Shown here: piece by piece, positions 1-6,425 of the stretch | How the letters are laid out: each line of letters starts with the position of its first letter | How positions within the stretch are numbered: position 1 is the first letter of the stretch | NCBI GenBank assembly: GCA_024685995.1 | Contig: JAIBDY010000012.1 | Span: 1 to 52,048 of the forward strand | Direction of reading: 5' to 3' | Length of the DNA: 52,048 nt | Source: Piscirickettsiaceae bacterium | GTDB lineage: Bacteria; Pseudomonadota; Gammaproteobacteria; Nitrosococcales; Methylophagaceae | Notes under the pieces: generated by a model | The model's input: the letters and a program-made list of their open reading frames with translations, nothing else | The model's database searches: none | Told to the model about the DNA's origin: nothing | Program-made: the position numbers and the translations under genes

Positions 1-1044
1 AAATGGAATGGAAAAACAATGCAAAGGGTAACTGTTGGCAAGTTTCCTGATGTATCAGTAACTCAAGCACAACAAAAAGCACAAGCTATTCTAACGGCTA
101 TTAATTCAGGTATTGATCCTACAGCAGAGAAACGTAAGAAAGAGCTAGCACAAATCAGTCTTGAGGATGTGTTGGAGTCATATTTGGCTGATCGTGACTT
201 GAAGCCCTACACTGTTAAAGATTATCGGTATAGGCTCAAGTTGGGTTTTAGTGATTGGCTTGAAAAGCCAGTGAGTAGCATTTCAAAAGACATGGTTTTA
301 AAACGGCACAAAAAGATCAGTCGAACAGGTAAAACGACAGCTAATAACACAATGCGTGTATTACGCCTGACAATGAATCATGCCAAAGCTGTTGGTATGA
401 TAGATAACAACCCCGCCAGCATATTAAGCGAAGCTCGTTTATGGCATAAGAACAACCGCAAAGACCGAGTAATACCAAGCAATCAATTGCAGGCATGGCA
501 TCAAGCAGTTGAAGCGCTACCAAATCAACGAGCCAAGGTCTATTTGTTAATGGCTTTATACATGGGATTTAGAAGTATAGAACTATTAACGTTGGAATGG
601 TCGCACGTCGATATTAAAGGCAAGAATATAACCCTATATGACACCAAAAATGGCACAAATCATAGCTTACCGATCCCTACCGTGCTATTACCCCATATTA
701 AGACGTTAAAGGAGCAAACAGGGTCTTATAAGTGGGTATTTGCTGGTAATAATCCATTAAAACCGATGGCAGTACCAGCCAAGCCCGTGAAAGCCGTTAC
801 AAAAACAAGTGGCGTGGAGTTTAGCCCGCATGATTGCCGTCGTACCTTTGCAACAATAGCCGAAGCAGTGAACTTACCATTGACCATGATTAAACGCTTA
901 ATGAATCACGTTACCACCAATGATGTGACAGGTGGTTATATCGTGACCGAAGAAGAAACATTGCGAGTCGCGATCAATAAAGTGGCGGATTACATACAAA
1001 CCAGAGTGACACAGAAGGATAATGTTATTCAGTTAAGAAAATAA
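1..1044 (+). CDS. Tyrosine recombinase/integrase, P4-like, 5' end outside window
   Basis: This enzyme would catalyse site-specific insertion and excision of the island. The reading frame is open from base 1: six codons (KWNGKT) precede the first ATG at 19 and match the arm-binding N-terminal domain (DUF4102), which typically reads W..NGK.xRVTxGxFPDxSV. The gene therefore starts upstream of the window. Counting from the ATG at 19, the catalytic set is complete: R185 (in GFRSIEL), K210, H271-x-x-R274 (HDCRR), H297 and nucleophile Y307 (GGY). A core-binding SAM-like segment lies at about residues 50-140. It is followed by a higBA module about 45 bases downstream. The nearest visible tRNA, tRNA-Phe, is 11.6 kb away, which is unusual for an integrase of this family. 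Confidence 0.93.
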   Translation, partial: KWNGKTMQRVTVGKFPDVSVTQAQQKAQAILTAINSGIDPTAEKRKKELAQISLEDVLESYLADRDLKPYTVKDYRYRLKLGFSDWLEKPVSSISKDMVLKRHKKISRTGKTTANNTMRVLRLTMNHAKAVGMIDNNPASILSEARLWHKNNRKDRVIPSNQLQAWHQAVEALPNQRAKVYLLMALYMGFRSIELLTLEWSHVDIKGKNITLYDTKNGTNHSLPIPTVLLPHIKTLKEQTGSYKWVFAGNNPLKPMAVPAKPVKAVTKTSGVEFSPHDCRRTFATIAEAVNLPLTMIKRLMNHVTTNDVTGGYIVTEEETLRVAINKVADYIQTRVTQKDNVIQLRK

Positions 1045-1055
1045 CTAGTAACGTG

Positions 1056-1083
1056 TTGCATTATTAACGAGATACGGTATTAT
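1056..1083 (+). promoter_or_regulatory. Putative promoter of higBA
   Basis: A TTGCAT -35 (1056-1061) is separated by 16 bases from a TATTAT -10 (1078-1083). The higB start codon at 1090 is only 7 bases past the -10, so a transcript from here would have almost no leader. Antitoxin-bound operators often overlap such promoters, but I see no clean inverted repeat. Confidence 0.45.
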
Positions 1084-1089
1084 GTTGTT

Positions 1090-1371
1090 ATGATTAAAAG
1101 CTATGCGAATAAGCTTACCGAACAGGTGGCGAATGGCGTTTATTCAAAGAAGTTGCCAAGTGAGATAAAAACTCGTGTTTTGATGCGGTTGGTACAGCTA
1201 GATAATGCCGCCAGCATCGATGATTTAAGATTACCACCGTCAAATCATCTGGAAAAATTATCAGGTGATAGGCAAGGGCAATACAGCATAAGAATAAACC
1301 AGCAATGGCGATTATGTTTTGAGTTTGAAAACGGCAATGCTTTTAATGTGGAAATAACTGATTATCACTAG
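1090..1371 (+). CDS. higB: HigB-type mRNA interferase toxin (RelE superfamily)
   Basis: This is a 93-aa toxin of the HigB/RelE family, which cleaves mRNA on the ribosome. The length matches the family (about 92 aa). The diagnostic core HLEKLSGDRQGQYSIRINQQ at about residues 53-72 carries the conserved basic residues, and the protein ends in DYH, like the C-terminal Tyr-His that contributes to catalysis in characterised HigB proteins. The toxin gene precedes the antitoxin gene, the hallmark HigBA order. No Shine-Dalgarno is evident, and the proposed promoter would give a nearly leaderless mRNA. It sits directly behind the integrase, where such modules commonly stabilise mobile DNA. Confidence 0.92.
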   Translation: MIKSYANKLTEQVANGVYSKKLPSEIKTRVLMRLVQLDNAASIDDLRLPPSNHLEKLSGDRQGQYSIRINQQWRLCFEFENGNAFNVEITDYH

Positions 1372-1380
1372 GAACGAAAC

Positions 1381-1653
1381 ATGATCAACAATCCATTTCA
1401 TCCCGGGGTGTTTCTTCAAGAATTACTAAAGGAAATGAATATTACCCCTTACCGATTGGCTAAAGATACCTTTATGCCAGCAACGCGTGTGGGCGATATT
1501 CTAAAAGAGCGCCGAGCGATTACGCCTGATACGGCATTAAGACTGGCCAGGTATTTTGGTACAACACCAATTTATTGGCTGAATTTGCAAAGCAGTTATG
1601 AATTGAGTCAGTGTCACCCAGAGCATATTGAAGACATACACGCGATTGCGTAA
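1381..1653 (+). CDS. higA: HigA-type antitoxin, XRE-family HTH
   Basis: This 90-aa antitoxin binds HigB and represses its own operon. The N-terminus (HPGVFLQELLKEMNITPYRL) is typical of the HigA/VapI group. An XRE helix-turn-helix spans about residues 8-63, and the end of the fold shows the family pattern YFGTTPIYWLNLQSSYEL. The start ATG follows AGGAACG at a suitable distance, 9 bases after the higB stop, so the two genes are co-transcribed. No frameshift or missing segment is visible, so the pair looks functional. Confidence 0.93.
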   Translation: MINNPFHPGVFLQELLKEMNITPYRLAKDTFMPATRVGDILKERRAITPDTALRLARYFGTTPIYWLNLQSSYELSQCHPEHIEDIHAIA

Positions 1654-1725
1654 AAATAACTAATTTCCGCTATTAAGATGATGAAGAACCAATTTGTATA
1701 GCATGGATGGCATGAAGGGGAGTAC

Positions 1726-2388
1726 GTGGGGTTGGGTCCAGAATATTGGCAAGATAGAGGTCATTACACTATAGAACAAACAGCTATTCTTGCTGCTGGT
1801 GGTGATCCTTGTAAAAAACTGTCGCATCAATCTAATAAAAAAATGATTTCAATAATTGATGCCGACTTAAGATTAGCACTCATATCTACAGTGACATATG
1901 CCCGCGAATTAGTTAAGAAGGGTAAGGTTGGTCGATATGTCGATAAGTTACATGACTTCGATATATTTGAGCATGAGTGTATTGAATATGGCGTTTCATT
2001 CTACAAATCAATCGCTGAAGAAAACTTTGCAGCTTTAAATGAAAAAACTCACCCTACAGTAGATTCAATTAAGCTTTCGGTGGCCGATATAAGGTCGTGG
2101 TTAAGGTCTGAGCAAATAAGCTCTAAATTCTTTTTTCCAAACGAAGACAGTGATGGACAAGAGTTCAAGCCAAAGACTCAACAGCAGCGCGAGGCTGTAT
2201 TAGTAAGTTTGATAACGAAACATGGCAAAGAGTATTTACTCAAGCTTGGTCATCCTGGGGTATGGAAGTTGCTTCGTGAAGCTAATGAAGGGCTTTTCAC
2301 AAACAATGGCCGAGAATATGGCCAATCAACAATAAAAGCCTTCTTTCGCAAACAAAAACATCTCAAAGGTTTTAAGCCTAGCGGATAA
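1726..2388 (+). CDS. Mobile-element protein of unknown function, 220 aa
   Basis: I do not recognise a characterised family. The GTG start is supported by an AAGGGGA Shine-Dalgarno 5 bases upstream. Residues 14-28 (YTIEQTAILAAGGDP) resemble the 'T.EQAA.L..G.DP' N-terminal signature I associate with hypothetical proteins of integrative elements. The C-terminal third is helical and basic and ends in a segment (REYGQSTIKAFFRKQ) that could be a small DNA-binding helix pair. No signal peptide or membrane segment is seen. It lies between higBA and the alpA-like gene on the same strand. A regulatory or replication-accessory role is only an inference. Confidence 0.75.
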   Translation: MGLGPEYWQDRGHYTIEQTAILAAGGDPCKKLSHQSNKKMISIIDADLRLALISTVTYARELVKKGKVGRYVDKLHDFDIFEHECIEYGVSFYKSIAEENFAALNEKTHPTVDSIKLSVADIRSWLRSEQISSKFFFPNEDSDGQEFKPKTQQQREAVLVSLITKHGKEYLLKLGHPGVWKLLREANEGLFTNNGREYGQSTIKAFFRKQKHLKGFKPSG

Positions 2389-2441
2389 GGGTAATTTTAA
2401 TTACAGTAAATAGTGCTAAAACCATTATTTCTAAGTCTTTA

Positions 2442-2479
2442 AAAAGGGTATTTTATTGATAGAGTAAATTTACCCTTTT
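2442..2479. repeat. Inverted repeat upstream of the alpA-like gene
   Basis: AAAAGGGTA (2442-2450) and TACCCTTTT (2471-2479) form a perfect 9-bp inverted repeat around a 20-base AT-rich spacer. It lies in the 170-bp non-coding gap before the alpA-like gene. A smaller palindrome (GTAATT-TT-AATTAC) lies about 40 bases to the left. It could be an operator, part of a replication origin or a transcription terminator for the 220-aa gene. The sequence alone does not decide between these. Confidence 0.6.
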
Positions 2480-2560
2480 ATAGCTTTTTCAAAAAAAATT
2501 CGTTTCTCTAAGCTTGCGCTCAACCTCAGACATTTACTGGGGATGACGAAAGGAGAAACA

Positions 2561-2755
2561 ATGGTTACAAAATATCTATTAACCGCTGACGAAGCGGCAA
2601 CACATCTAAATGTATCTGTACGTACACTAGCCAAATGGCGAAGTGTTGGTTATCCGAACCTTCCTTACTCAAAGGTCGGTCGATGCGTCAGATATAAACT
2701 TCTCGATCTTGAAGCTTATTTAGCTAAACACTCGTTTAATTGTGTGGAGGGCTAA
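2561..2755 (+). CDS. AlpA-type excisionase/regulator (MerR-like HTH)
   Basis: This is a small DNA-binding protein of the AlpA/HTH_17 group. In P4-like and related islands such proteins activate or direct excision and switch on the replication genes. The helix-turn-helix is at about residues 7-50, with LTADEAATHLNVSVRTLAKW followed by the wing motif VGRCVRYKLLDLEAYL. A longer frame begins at ATG 2543, but ATG 2561 has an ideal AAAGGAGA Shine-Dalgarno and is chosen, giving 64 aa. It opens a compact cluster in which the next four genes follow closely or overlap. Confidence 0.9.
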   Translation: MVTKYLLTADEAATHLNVSVRTLAKWRSVGYPNLPYSKVGRCVRYKLLDLEAYLAKHSFNCVEG

Positions 2756-2758
2756 GTC

Positions 2759-2935
2759 ATGGTCAAAAACACAGCCAATAAGCTTACTTTAAGAACTGTT
2801 ATAGACGCGAAATGTCGTGAATGTATATATGACCCTCAGTCAGAAGGATCGTGGCGAAAACAAGTCGAAAATTGCCTTTCCCCAGGATGTTCTTTGTTTC
2901 CTAAAAGACCAATCAGCAAGGGAGGTAAAAAATGA
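2759..2935 (+). CDS. Small four-cysteine protein, 58 aa
   Basis: This short gene reads from ATG 2759 to TGA 2935 and is preceded by GGAGGG at 2745-2750. The product contains CRECIYDP near residue 20 and CLSPGCSLFPKRP near residue 42. These give a C-x2-C...C-x4-C pattern that could bind zinc or another metal. Similar 'C.eCiyDp...GsWr.Qv..C....C.L.p.RP' proteins occur in phages and integrative elements, to my knowledge without a known function. The stop overlaps the next start as ATGA (2932-2935), indicating translational coupling. That coupling, the RBS and the coherent composition argue strongly that it is a real gene. Confidence 0.82.
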   Translation: MVKNTANKLTLRTVIDAKCRECIYDPQSEGSWRKQVENCLSPGCSLFPKRPISKGGKK

Positions 2936-3357
2936 AATTACCTTTACCAACTTCAAAAACAGGTCGTGTATTTGCAGCATTAATGACGGGTAATAGTTAT
3001 AACTTGTTTGAAGCAGCATTAGAGCTACACGACCGTTCATTACACAGTACTGTATCAACATTGCAGAACAAGTATGGCATCAAAATATCTAGGGCTTATG
3101 AATATATCCCTGTTTTTGGTGGCACTAAGACGCGATGTTGTCGTTACTGGATCGATCTTGATGAACGAATGCGAATATTAATCGAGAGAAGTTCAGAAAA
3201 AGAAGAAGCCCTAACTGCCAGCGACGAAACTATAGGAAAGGGCTTAGATACTTCAATTGTCGATGATAGCGCTGATGGTGATGATCAGCAAGTGTCTGTT
3301 TTATCAATGCCGGTGAGGTATGTACGAAACTGCCTCAAAGCGATTGCACGGTTTTGA
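2932..3357 (+). CDS. Element protein of unknown function, probable winged-helix N-terminus, 141 aa
   Basis: The start codon overlaps the previous stop as ATGA, with GGAGG at 2921-2925 as Shine-Dalgarno. Residues 1-75 (SKTGRVFAALMTGNSYNLFE, then a helix and VSTLQNKYGIKISR) have the layout of a small winged-helix domain like those in phage regulators. The rest is acidic and low in complexity (residues about 85-125). The last 38 bases overlap the next gene in another frame. It is placed just ahead of the HUH replication protein, so an accessory or regulatory role in replication is plausible but unproven. Confidence 0.75.
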   Translation: MKLPLPTSKTGRVFAALMTGNSYNLFEAALELHDRSLHSTVSTLQNKYGIKISRAYEYIPVFGGTKTRCCRYWIDLDERMRILIERSSEKEEALTASDETIGKGLDTSIVDDSADGDDQQVSVLSMPVRYVRNCLKAIARF

Positions 3358-4102
3358 CATAGCGGAATTGACACAGGAAAGCGAAGCCAAGCCTATACAG
3401 GGTGAGGCTTCGTATTTTTCCGAAACGGGTGATAAGTCACGGTTATTTCTAATATCTAAAGATGCTCTTGATAAACCTACAAGTAACAATAGCAGTGAAG
3501 CTAAGAGAAAAAAGAAACGTAACCGAAAGACAGTCGTCTTTAATGATATTTTTACCCATAACGGAAGAGATTATCGTGTCAATTCGGCTAAGTCAGGGCT
3601 ATATGCCGAAATCCTTGCAAAAATAATCGAGCAGTTTGAATTAGCGAGCCAAAAATGGGGCCGGGTCTTTGCCATTCGTTTTGACTTGCACTCACATTAT
3701 TACTCGGGCGATAACAAACGAATAACGTTATTTAGAAAAAGGTTATTTCAGCGTTTAAAGCGTGAATATGGGTTCAGTGAAATTGGCTTTTGCTGGGTAC
3801 GTGAAATGGAAAAAAGCAAAGCACAGCACTATCACTGGGTTCTGTTTTTAGATGGTAACTTAATTCGTCACTCAAGCAGAATCAATCACATGATTAAGCA
3901 TGCCTGGGAAGATGAAACGGGTGCCTATCACGTGCCAGTCATCAAACGTCCATTTTATTTTGGTAAAGCAGAGGACATAGCACAAGACGTCATTTATAGA
4001 GTGTCTTACCTAGCAAAAGCTAGGGGCAAGGGATACAGGGATAAACAGGCAAAAGACTATCAAACATCAAGAATGAAAAAAGGAGCTAATCATGGCCGGT
4101 AA
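3320..4102 (+). CDS. HUH-type replication initiator, inovirus Gp2/YagK-YfjJ family
   Basis: This protein is likely to nick DNA to start rolling-circle replication. The C-terminal two thirds fit the inovirus Gp2 (YagK/YfjJ) family. The metal-binding HUH motif is H170-Y-H172 (in AQHYHWVLFLDG), and a nucleophile motif with Y226 and Y230 followed by K233 lies in DVIYRVSYLAKA. Residues 60-71 are strongly basic (SEAKRKKKRNRK) and the first 60 residues look poorly structured. ATG 3320 is the first in-frame codon after a stop. It overlaps the preceding gene by 38 bases, with GGTGAGG close upstream. The end overlaps the next gene by 11 bases. The set suggests an autonomously replicating or phage-parasitic element. 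Confidence 0.85.
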   Translation: MYETASKRLHGFDIAELTQESEAKPIQGEASYFSETGDKSRLFLISKDALDKPTSNNSSEAKRKKKRNRKTVVFNDIFTHNGRDYRVNSAKSGLYAEILAKIIEQFELASQKWGRVFAIRFDLHSHYYSGDNKRITLFRKRLFQRLKREYGFSEIGFCWVREMEKSKAQHYHWVLFLDGNLIRHSSRINHMIKHAWEDETGAYHVPVIKRPFYFGKAEDIAQDVIYRVSYLAKARGKGYRDKQAKDYQTSRMKKGANHGR

Positions 4103-4712
4103 ACATATTACACCTAAGCAAAAAGAGCAGGCGATCATGCTCAGGGCAGCAGGTTACACACACGCCGTCATTGCTGATAAGACGAACATATCGATGTCAG
4201 CATTAAAACGACTATTCAAAACACATTCCGTGAGGCGAGGTGAGTTGAAACAGTCGGTAATTGATAAAGCAAAAGATGAATTGCTTAATGATGCCAATAC
4301 TATTGCCAATATCAAGCTTGAAGCAGCAAATCTGCTGTTTGATGATTTAGCTCAAGCAAAACGATTAAGGCAGGCAATGGCTGCGGCAACTGAGTACTTG
4401 GAAGCAAACAATACAGCAGAGGCATTACAGGTTATGCGAGCCGTTAGTGCCGGAGCGGTTGCTTTGAAGTCCACAAGTGAAACGCTTCGTAAATCATTAG
4501 GGTTAGATAAAGATGACGATCTTGGTGATGAACTACCAGAACTTGTCATCAGCGTTATGACAGAAGATGAAATGGCTACCATAAGGCACGAGGCCAAAAT
4601 GCGTAGTGTAGGGTTTGATGATGGCTTGGGTGGCTTATTGCCTATTGACGATGATGAAGCTGATAACGAAATCGTAATGGAAGGCTATGAGCCAGAAGAG
4701 GTACCAACTTGA
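4092..4712 (+). CDS. HTH protein, possibly small-terminase-like, 206 aa
   Basis: The N-terminus has a helix-turn-helix resembling resolvase or small-terminase DNA-binding domains (residues about 8-45; key stretch GYTHAVIADKTNISMSALKR). A long helical middle region (about 60-145) is rich in Ala, Leu and Glu, and the tail is very acidic. This layout of DNA-binding head, oligomerising helices and acidic tail recalls phage terminase small subunits, but I cannot assign it to a family. It overlaps the Gp2-like gene by 11 bases with the RBS (AAGGAG) inside that gene. The two are therefore coupled and probably act in the same process. Confidence 0.78.
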   Translation: MAGKHITPKQKEQAIMLRAAGYTHAVIADKTNISMSALKRLFKTHSVRRGELKQSVIDKAKDELLNDANTIANIKLEAANLLFDDLAQAKRLRQAMAAATEYLEANNTAEALQVMRAVSAGAVALKSTSETLRKSLGLDKDDDLGDELPELVISVMTEDEMATIRHEAKMRSVGFDDGLGGLLPIDDDEADNEIVMEGYEPEEVPT

Positions 4713-4762
4713 CCCATAAAAATCAAACCCTTAGATATTTTCGACTATACCGTAGGGCTACC

Positions 4763-4789
4763 TTTCAAAATTTTTTGTCAATTTTGAAA
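4763..4789. repeat. AT-rich 10-bp inverted repeat after the replication genes
   Basis: TTTCAAAATT (4763-4772) and AATTTTGAAA (4780-4789) form a perfect 10-bp stem with a 7-base loop, 50 bases after the 206-aa gene. No U-tract follows, so it is not a classic terminator. A nick-site hairpin for the HUH protein or a regulatory operator are alternatives. Confidence 0.6.
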
Positions 4790-4900
4790 ATTGGATGATT
4801 GCTGGTGGCTTTTAAATATGTCACCAGATGAAAATCTTTACAAGCAGATTGTTTTAACTAGATAAGACGTCAATTTAGCCAAATAAGAAAGGAAAGCATT

Positions 4901-5083
4901 ATGCAAATTAAAGCTATAACAACAGAGCAATATGTTGAAATTTACGAGCAACTAACAAGCATCACTGAACATAATCCAAACTCAACCACTACAGCCTATT
5001 CAGGAAAGATCTCAGGGATCGGTAGCGTTGTTATTACTAGCGATTCAGTGCAATGCCTGCTTTTCAGTAATAAAGCAAAATAG
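4901..5083 (+). CDS. Hypothetical small protein, 60 aa
   Basis: A short frame with a good ribosome-binding site (AAAGGAA, about 6 bases before the ATG) in the AT-rich element. The protein (starting MQIKAITTEQYVEIYEQL) has no motif, signal peptide or membrane segment that I recognise. The gap of 188 bases before it contains only the inverted repeat. It is the last gene of the plus-strand element module, facing the end of the minus-strand restriction operon. Confidence 0.55.
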   Translation: MQIKAITTEQYVEIYEQLTSITEHNPNSTTTAYSGKISGIGSVVITSDSVQCLLFSNKAK

Positions 5084-5203
5084 ATGGTTTGTTAGCCTTG
5101 TGTTTTGTATATCGGTTGTAAATAATTTTGAACTTTTAGATTCAAAGGCTTACTATAGTAGTGCTCATTCACCATCCTTTGGTGTTAGCGTGAAAAGAGT
5201 TAC

Positions 5204-5233
5204 GGCTCCGTCCTCTTTGAGGGCGCGGCCAGC
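5204..5233 (-). terminator. Possible terminator of the restriction operon
   Basis: Just after the last minus-strand gene, an imperfect GC-rich hairpin can form around CCTC-TTT-GAGG. On the minus strand it is followed by a short T-rich stretch (CTCTTTTC). The stem has mismatches, so the call is weak. Confidence 0.35.
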
Positions 5234-5234
5234 T

Positions 5235-5720
5235 TTATTTATCTCTGTTTCTTTCCCAACGTTTCAAATACTTTTGTTTTTGCCGCTCACGCGCAACATG
5301 GAATGCTGTCCATAGGATTAGGTAGCCGTTTCTCCTGTTAAGCACAATCAAATAGCCATCATCCTGGAACCAAATGTGTATCCGTTGTTCTCCTTTGTGC
5401 TTTTCTGTCCAAATCTTTAATGAGTCATCAGTGTGATTTTCGATAATAGGCTTTGGCCAACGAATACGTTCACACCTTCGTAAATCAGGCATTCTTTCAT
5501 CCTCAATTTCCCCTTCACTTGTAATGTGCCAAAAAGTAGACTCTTTTCCATCGATAATAGGCGTGCGTTTTAGGCCTATTTTTTGATCTCGGAAGTAAGT
5601 TATAGAATCAATAAAGTTTTGTTTGAATATCAGATAGAGAGCATCAATGTATATCTGCCAATCACCGTCATAGTTTTCAAGTGGCTCAAATTCAGGAAGC
5701 CAGTTAGGTAATTCATCCAT
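5235..5720 (-). CDS. Restriction-operon accessory protein of unknown function, 161 aa; possible BECR-fold nuclease
   Basis: This last gene of the hsd operon starts 3 bases after the DUF3800 stop, so the two are coupled. I do not recognise a named family. The N-terminal half is helical (WQIYIDALYLIFKQNFIDSI) and is followed by a short strand with a His (ESTFWHITSEGE). The C-terminal part (KIWTEKHKGEQRIHIWF, then DGYLIVLNRRNGYLILWTAF) alternates strands and basic residues. It recalls the small toxin/nuclease folds grouped as Barnase-EndoU-ColicinE5-RelE-like (BECR). That resemblance is pattern-based and unverified. The tail is strongly basic (ARERQKQKYLKRWERNR), which would suit nucleic-acid binding. 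Confidence 0.75.
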   Translation of the reverse strand: MDELPNWLPEFEPLENYDGDWQIYIDALYLIFKQNFIDSITYFRDQKIGLKRTPIIDGKESTFWHITSEGEIEDERMPDLRRCERIRWPKPIIENHTDDSLKIWTEKHKGEQRIHIWFQDDGYLIVLNRRNGYLILWTAFHVARERQKQKYLKRWERNRDK

Positions 5721-5723
5721 GGT

Positions 5724-6425
5724 TTAATTTGTTCCATTCCAAATTAAGAGATTGAACTTCAGTTCTCTCAATAATGTATTGTGTGTGAGCTTATATCCGC
5801 TACGTTTGCGAATACGGTCGATTAACGCTTCTTTGGCCTTACTTTCATGTAGATCTCGGTGAACATAAGACAAAGCACCGATTAGTAAGTCAGCCACCTG
5901 TAACTGCTCAGCCTCATGAGAGTGAATGCGTTTAATGTCAGCAATCATCCGACGTGAAAAGTCAAAAGCGTTATTACACAAGACATCCTGTAATTTTTCG
6001 ACCTTATGCTGACCAAGCGTATCTTTAATATCAATAAACACTTTATAGCGGCTTTCAGGATCAAAAACGGTCTTAAGCATGGTGAAATACATTTTGTAGT
6101 ACCAGTCATCATGGCTATGACCAAACTGTTCATGATTTAATTGGTCTTTATCAGGCACTACAAGGCCTCTGAAATGAAGATCATCATCATCAAAAAAATA
6201 GTCAATTAAGTCTAGATAAAAACCTAGTTTGGATGGACTGACTTTTGTCCATTTCACCTCAAAATTACGAGGTAAACCATGTTTTGATTTAATTTCACGC
6301 AGACGCTCAGCTATCGACAACCTTTTATCTAGCGGGCACCATACAGCACCTAATACCATGGCTTTTTGATGATCATTTTCTAGATGGCATGACTCATCGC
6401 AGTAGACATTAAATTCAGTTGTCAT
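5724..6425 (-). CDS. DUF3800 domain protein in the hsd operon
   Basis: This 233-aa protein belongs to the DUF3800 family, predicted to have an RNase H-like fold with acidic active-site residues. The N-terminal signature VYCDES gives D10 and E11 and is followed by the strand AMVLGAVWC. A second acidic strand carries D132 (KVFIDIKD), and the family's C-terminal motif LQVADLLIGALSY carries D179. All the expected acidic positions are present. The start overlaps the hsdS stop as ATGA, so its production is tied to HsdS. DUF3800 genes are recurrent neighbours of restriction systems and other defence loci, but their role there is not settled to my knowledge. Confidence 0.88.
   Translation of the reverse strand: MTTEFNVYCDESCHLENDHQKAMVLGAVWCPLDKRLSIAERLREIKSKHGLPRNFEVKWTKVSPSKLGFYLDLIDYFFDDDDLHFRGLVVPDKDQLNHEQFGHSHDDWYYKMYFTMLKTVFDPESRYKVFIDIKDTLGQHKVEKLQDVLCNNAFDFSRRMIADIKRIHSHEAEQLQVADLLIGALSYVHRDLHESKAKEALIDRIRKRSGYKLTHNTLLRELKFNLLIWNGTN

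Noticed and set aside
1-18. Integrase starting at the ATG at 19
   Set aside because: The six upstream codons are open and match the family N-terminal domain, so the ATG is internal.
2840-3061. 73-codon minus-strand frame in the element
   Set aside because: Antisense to the four-cysteine gene and orf141, which have RBSs and a coupled junction.
5028-5315. 95-codon plus-strand frame over the end of the restriction operon
   Set aside because: It overlaps both the small 60-aa gene and orf161 and has no RBS; the translation is not protein-like.
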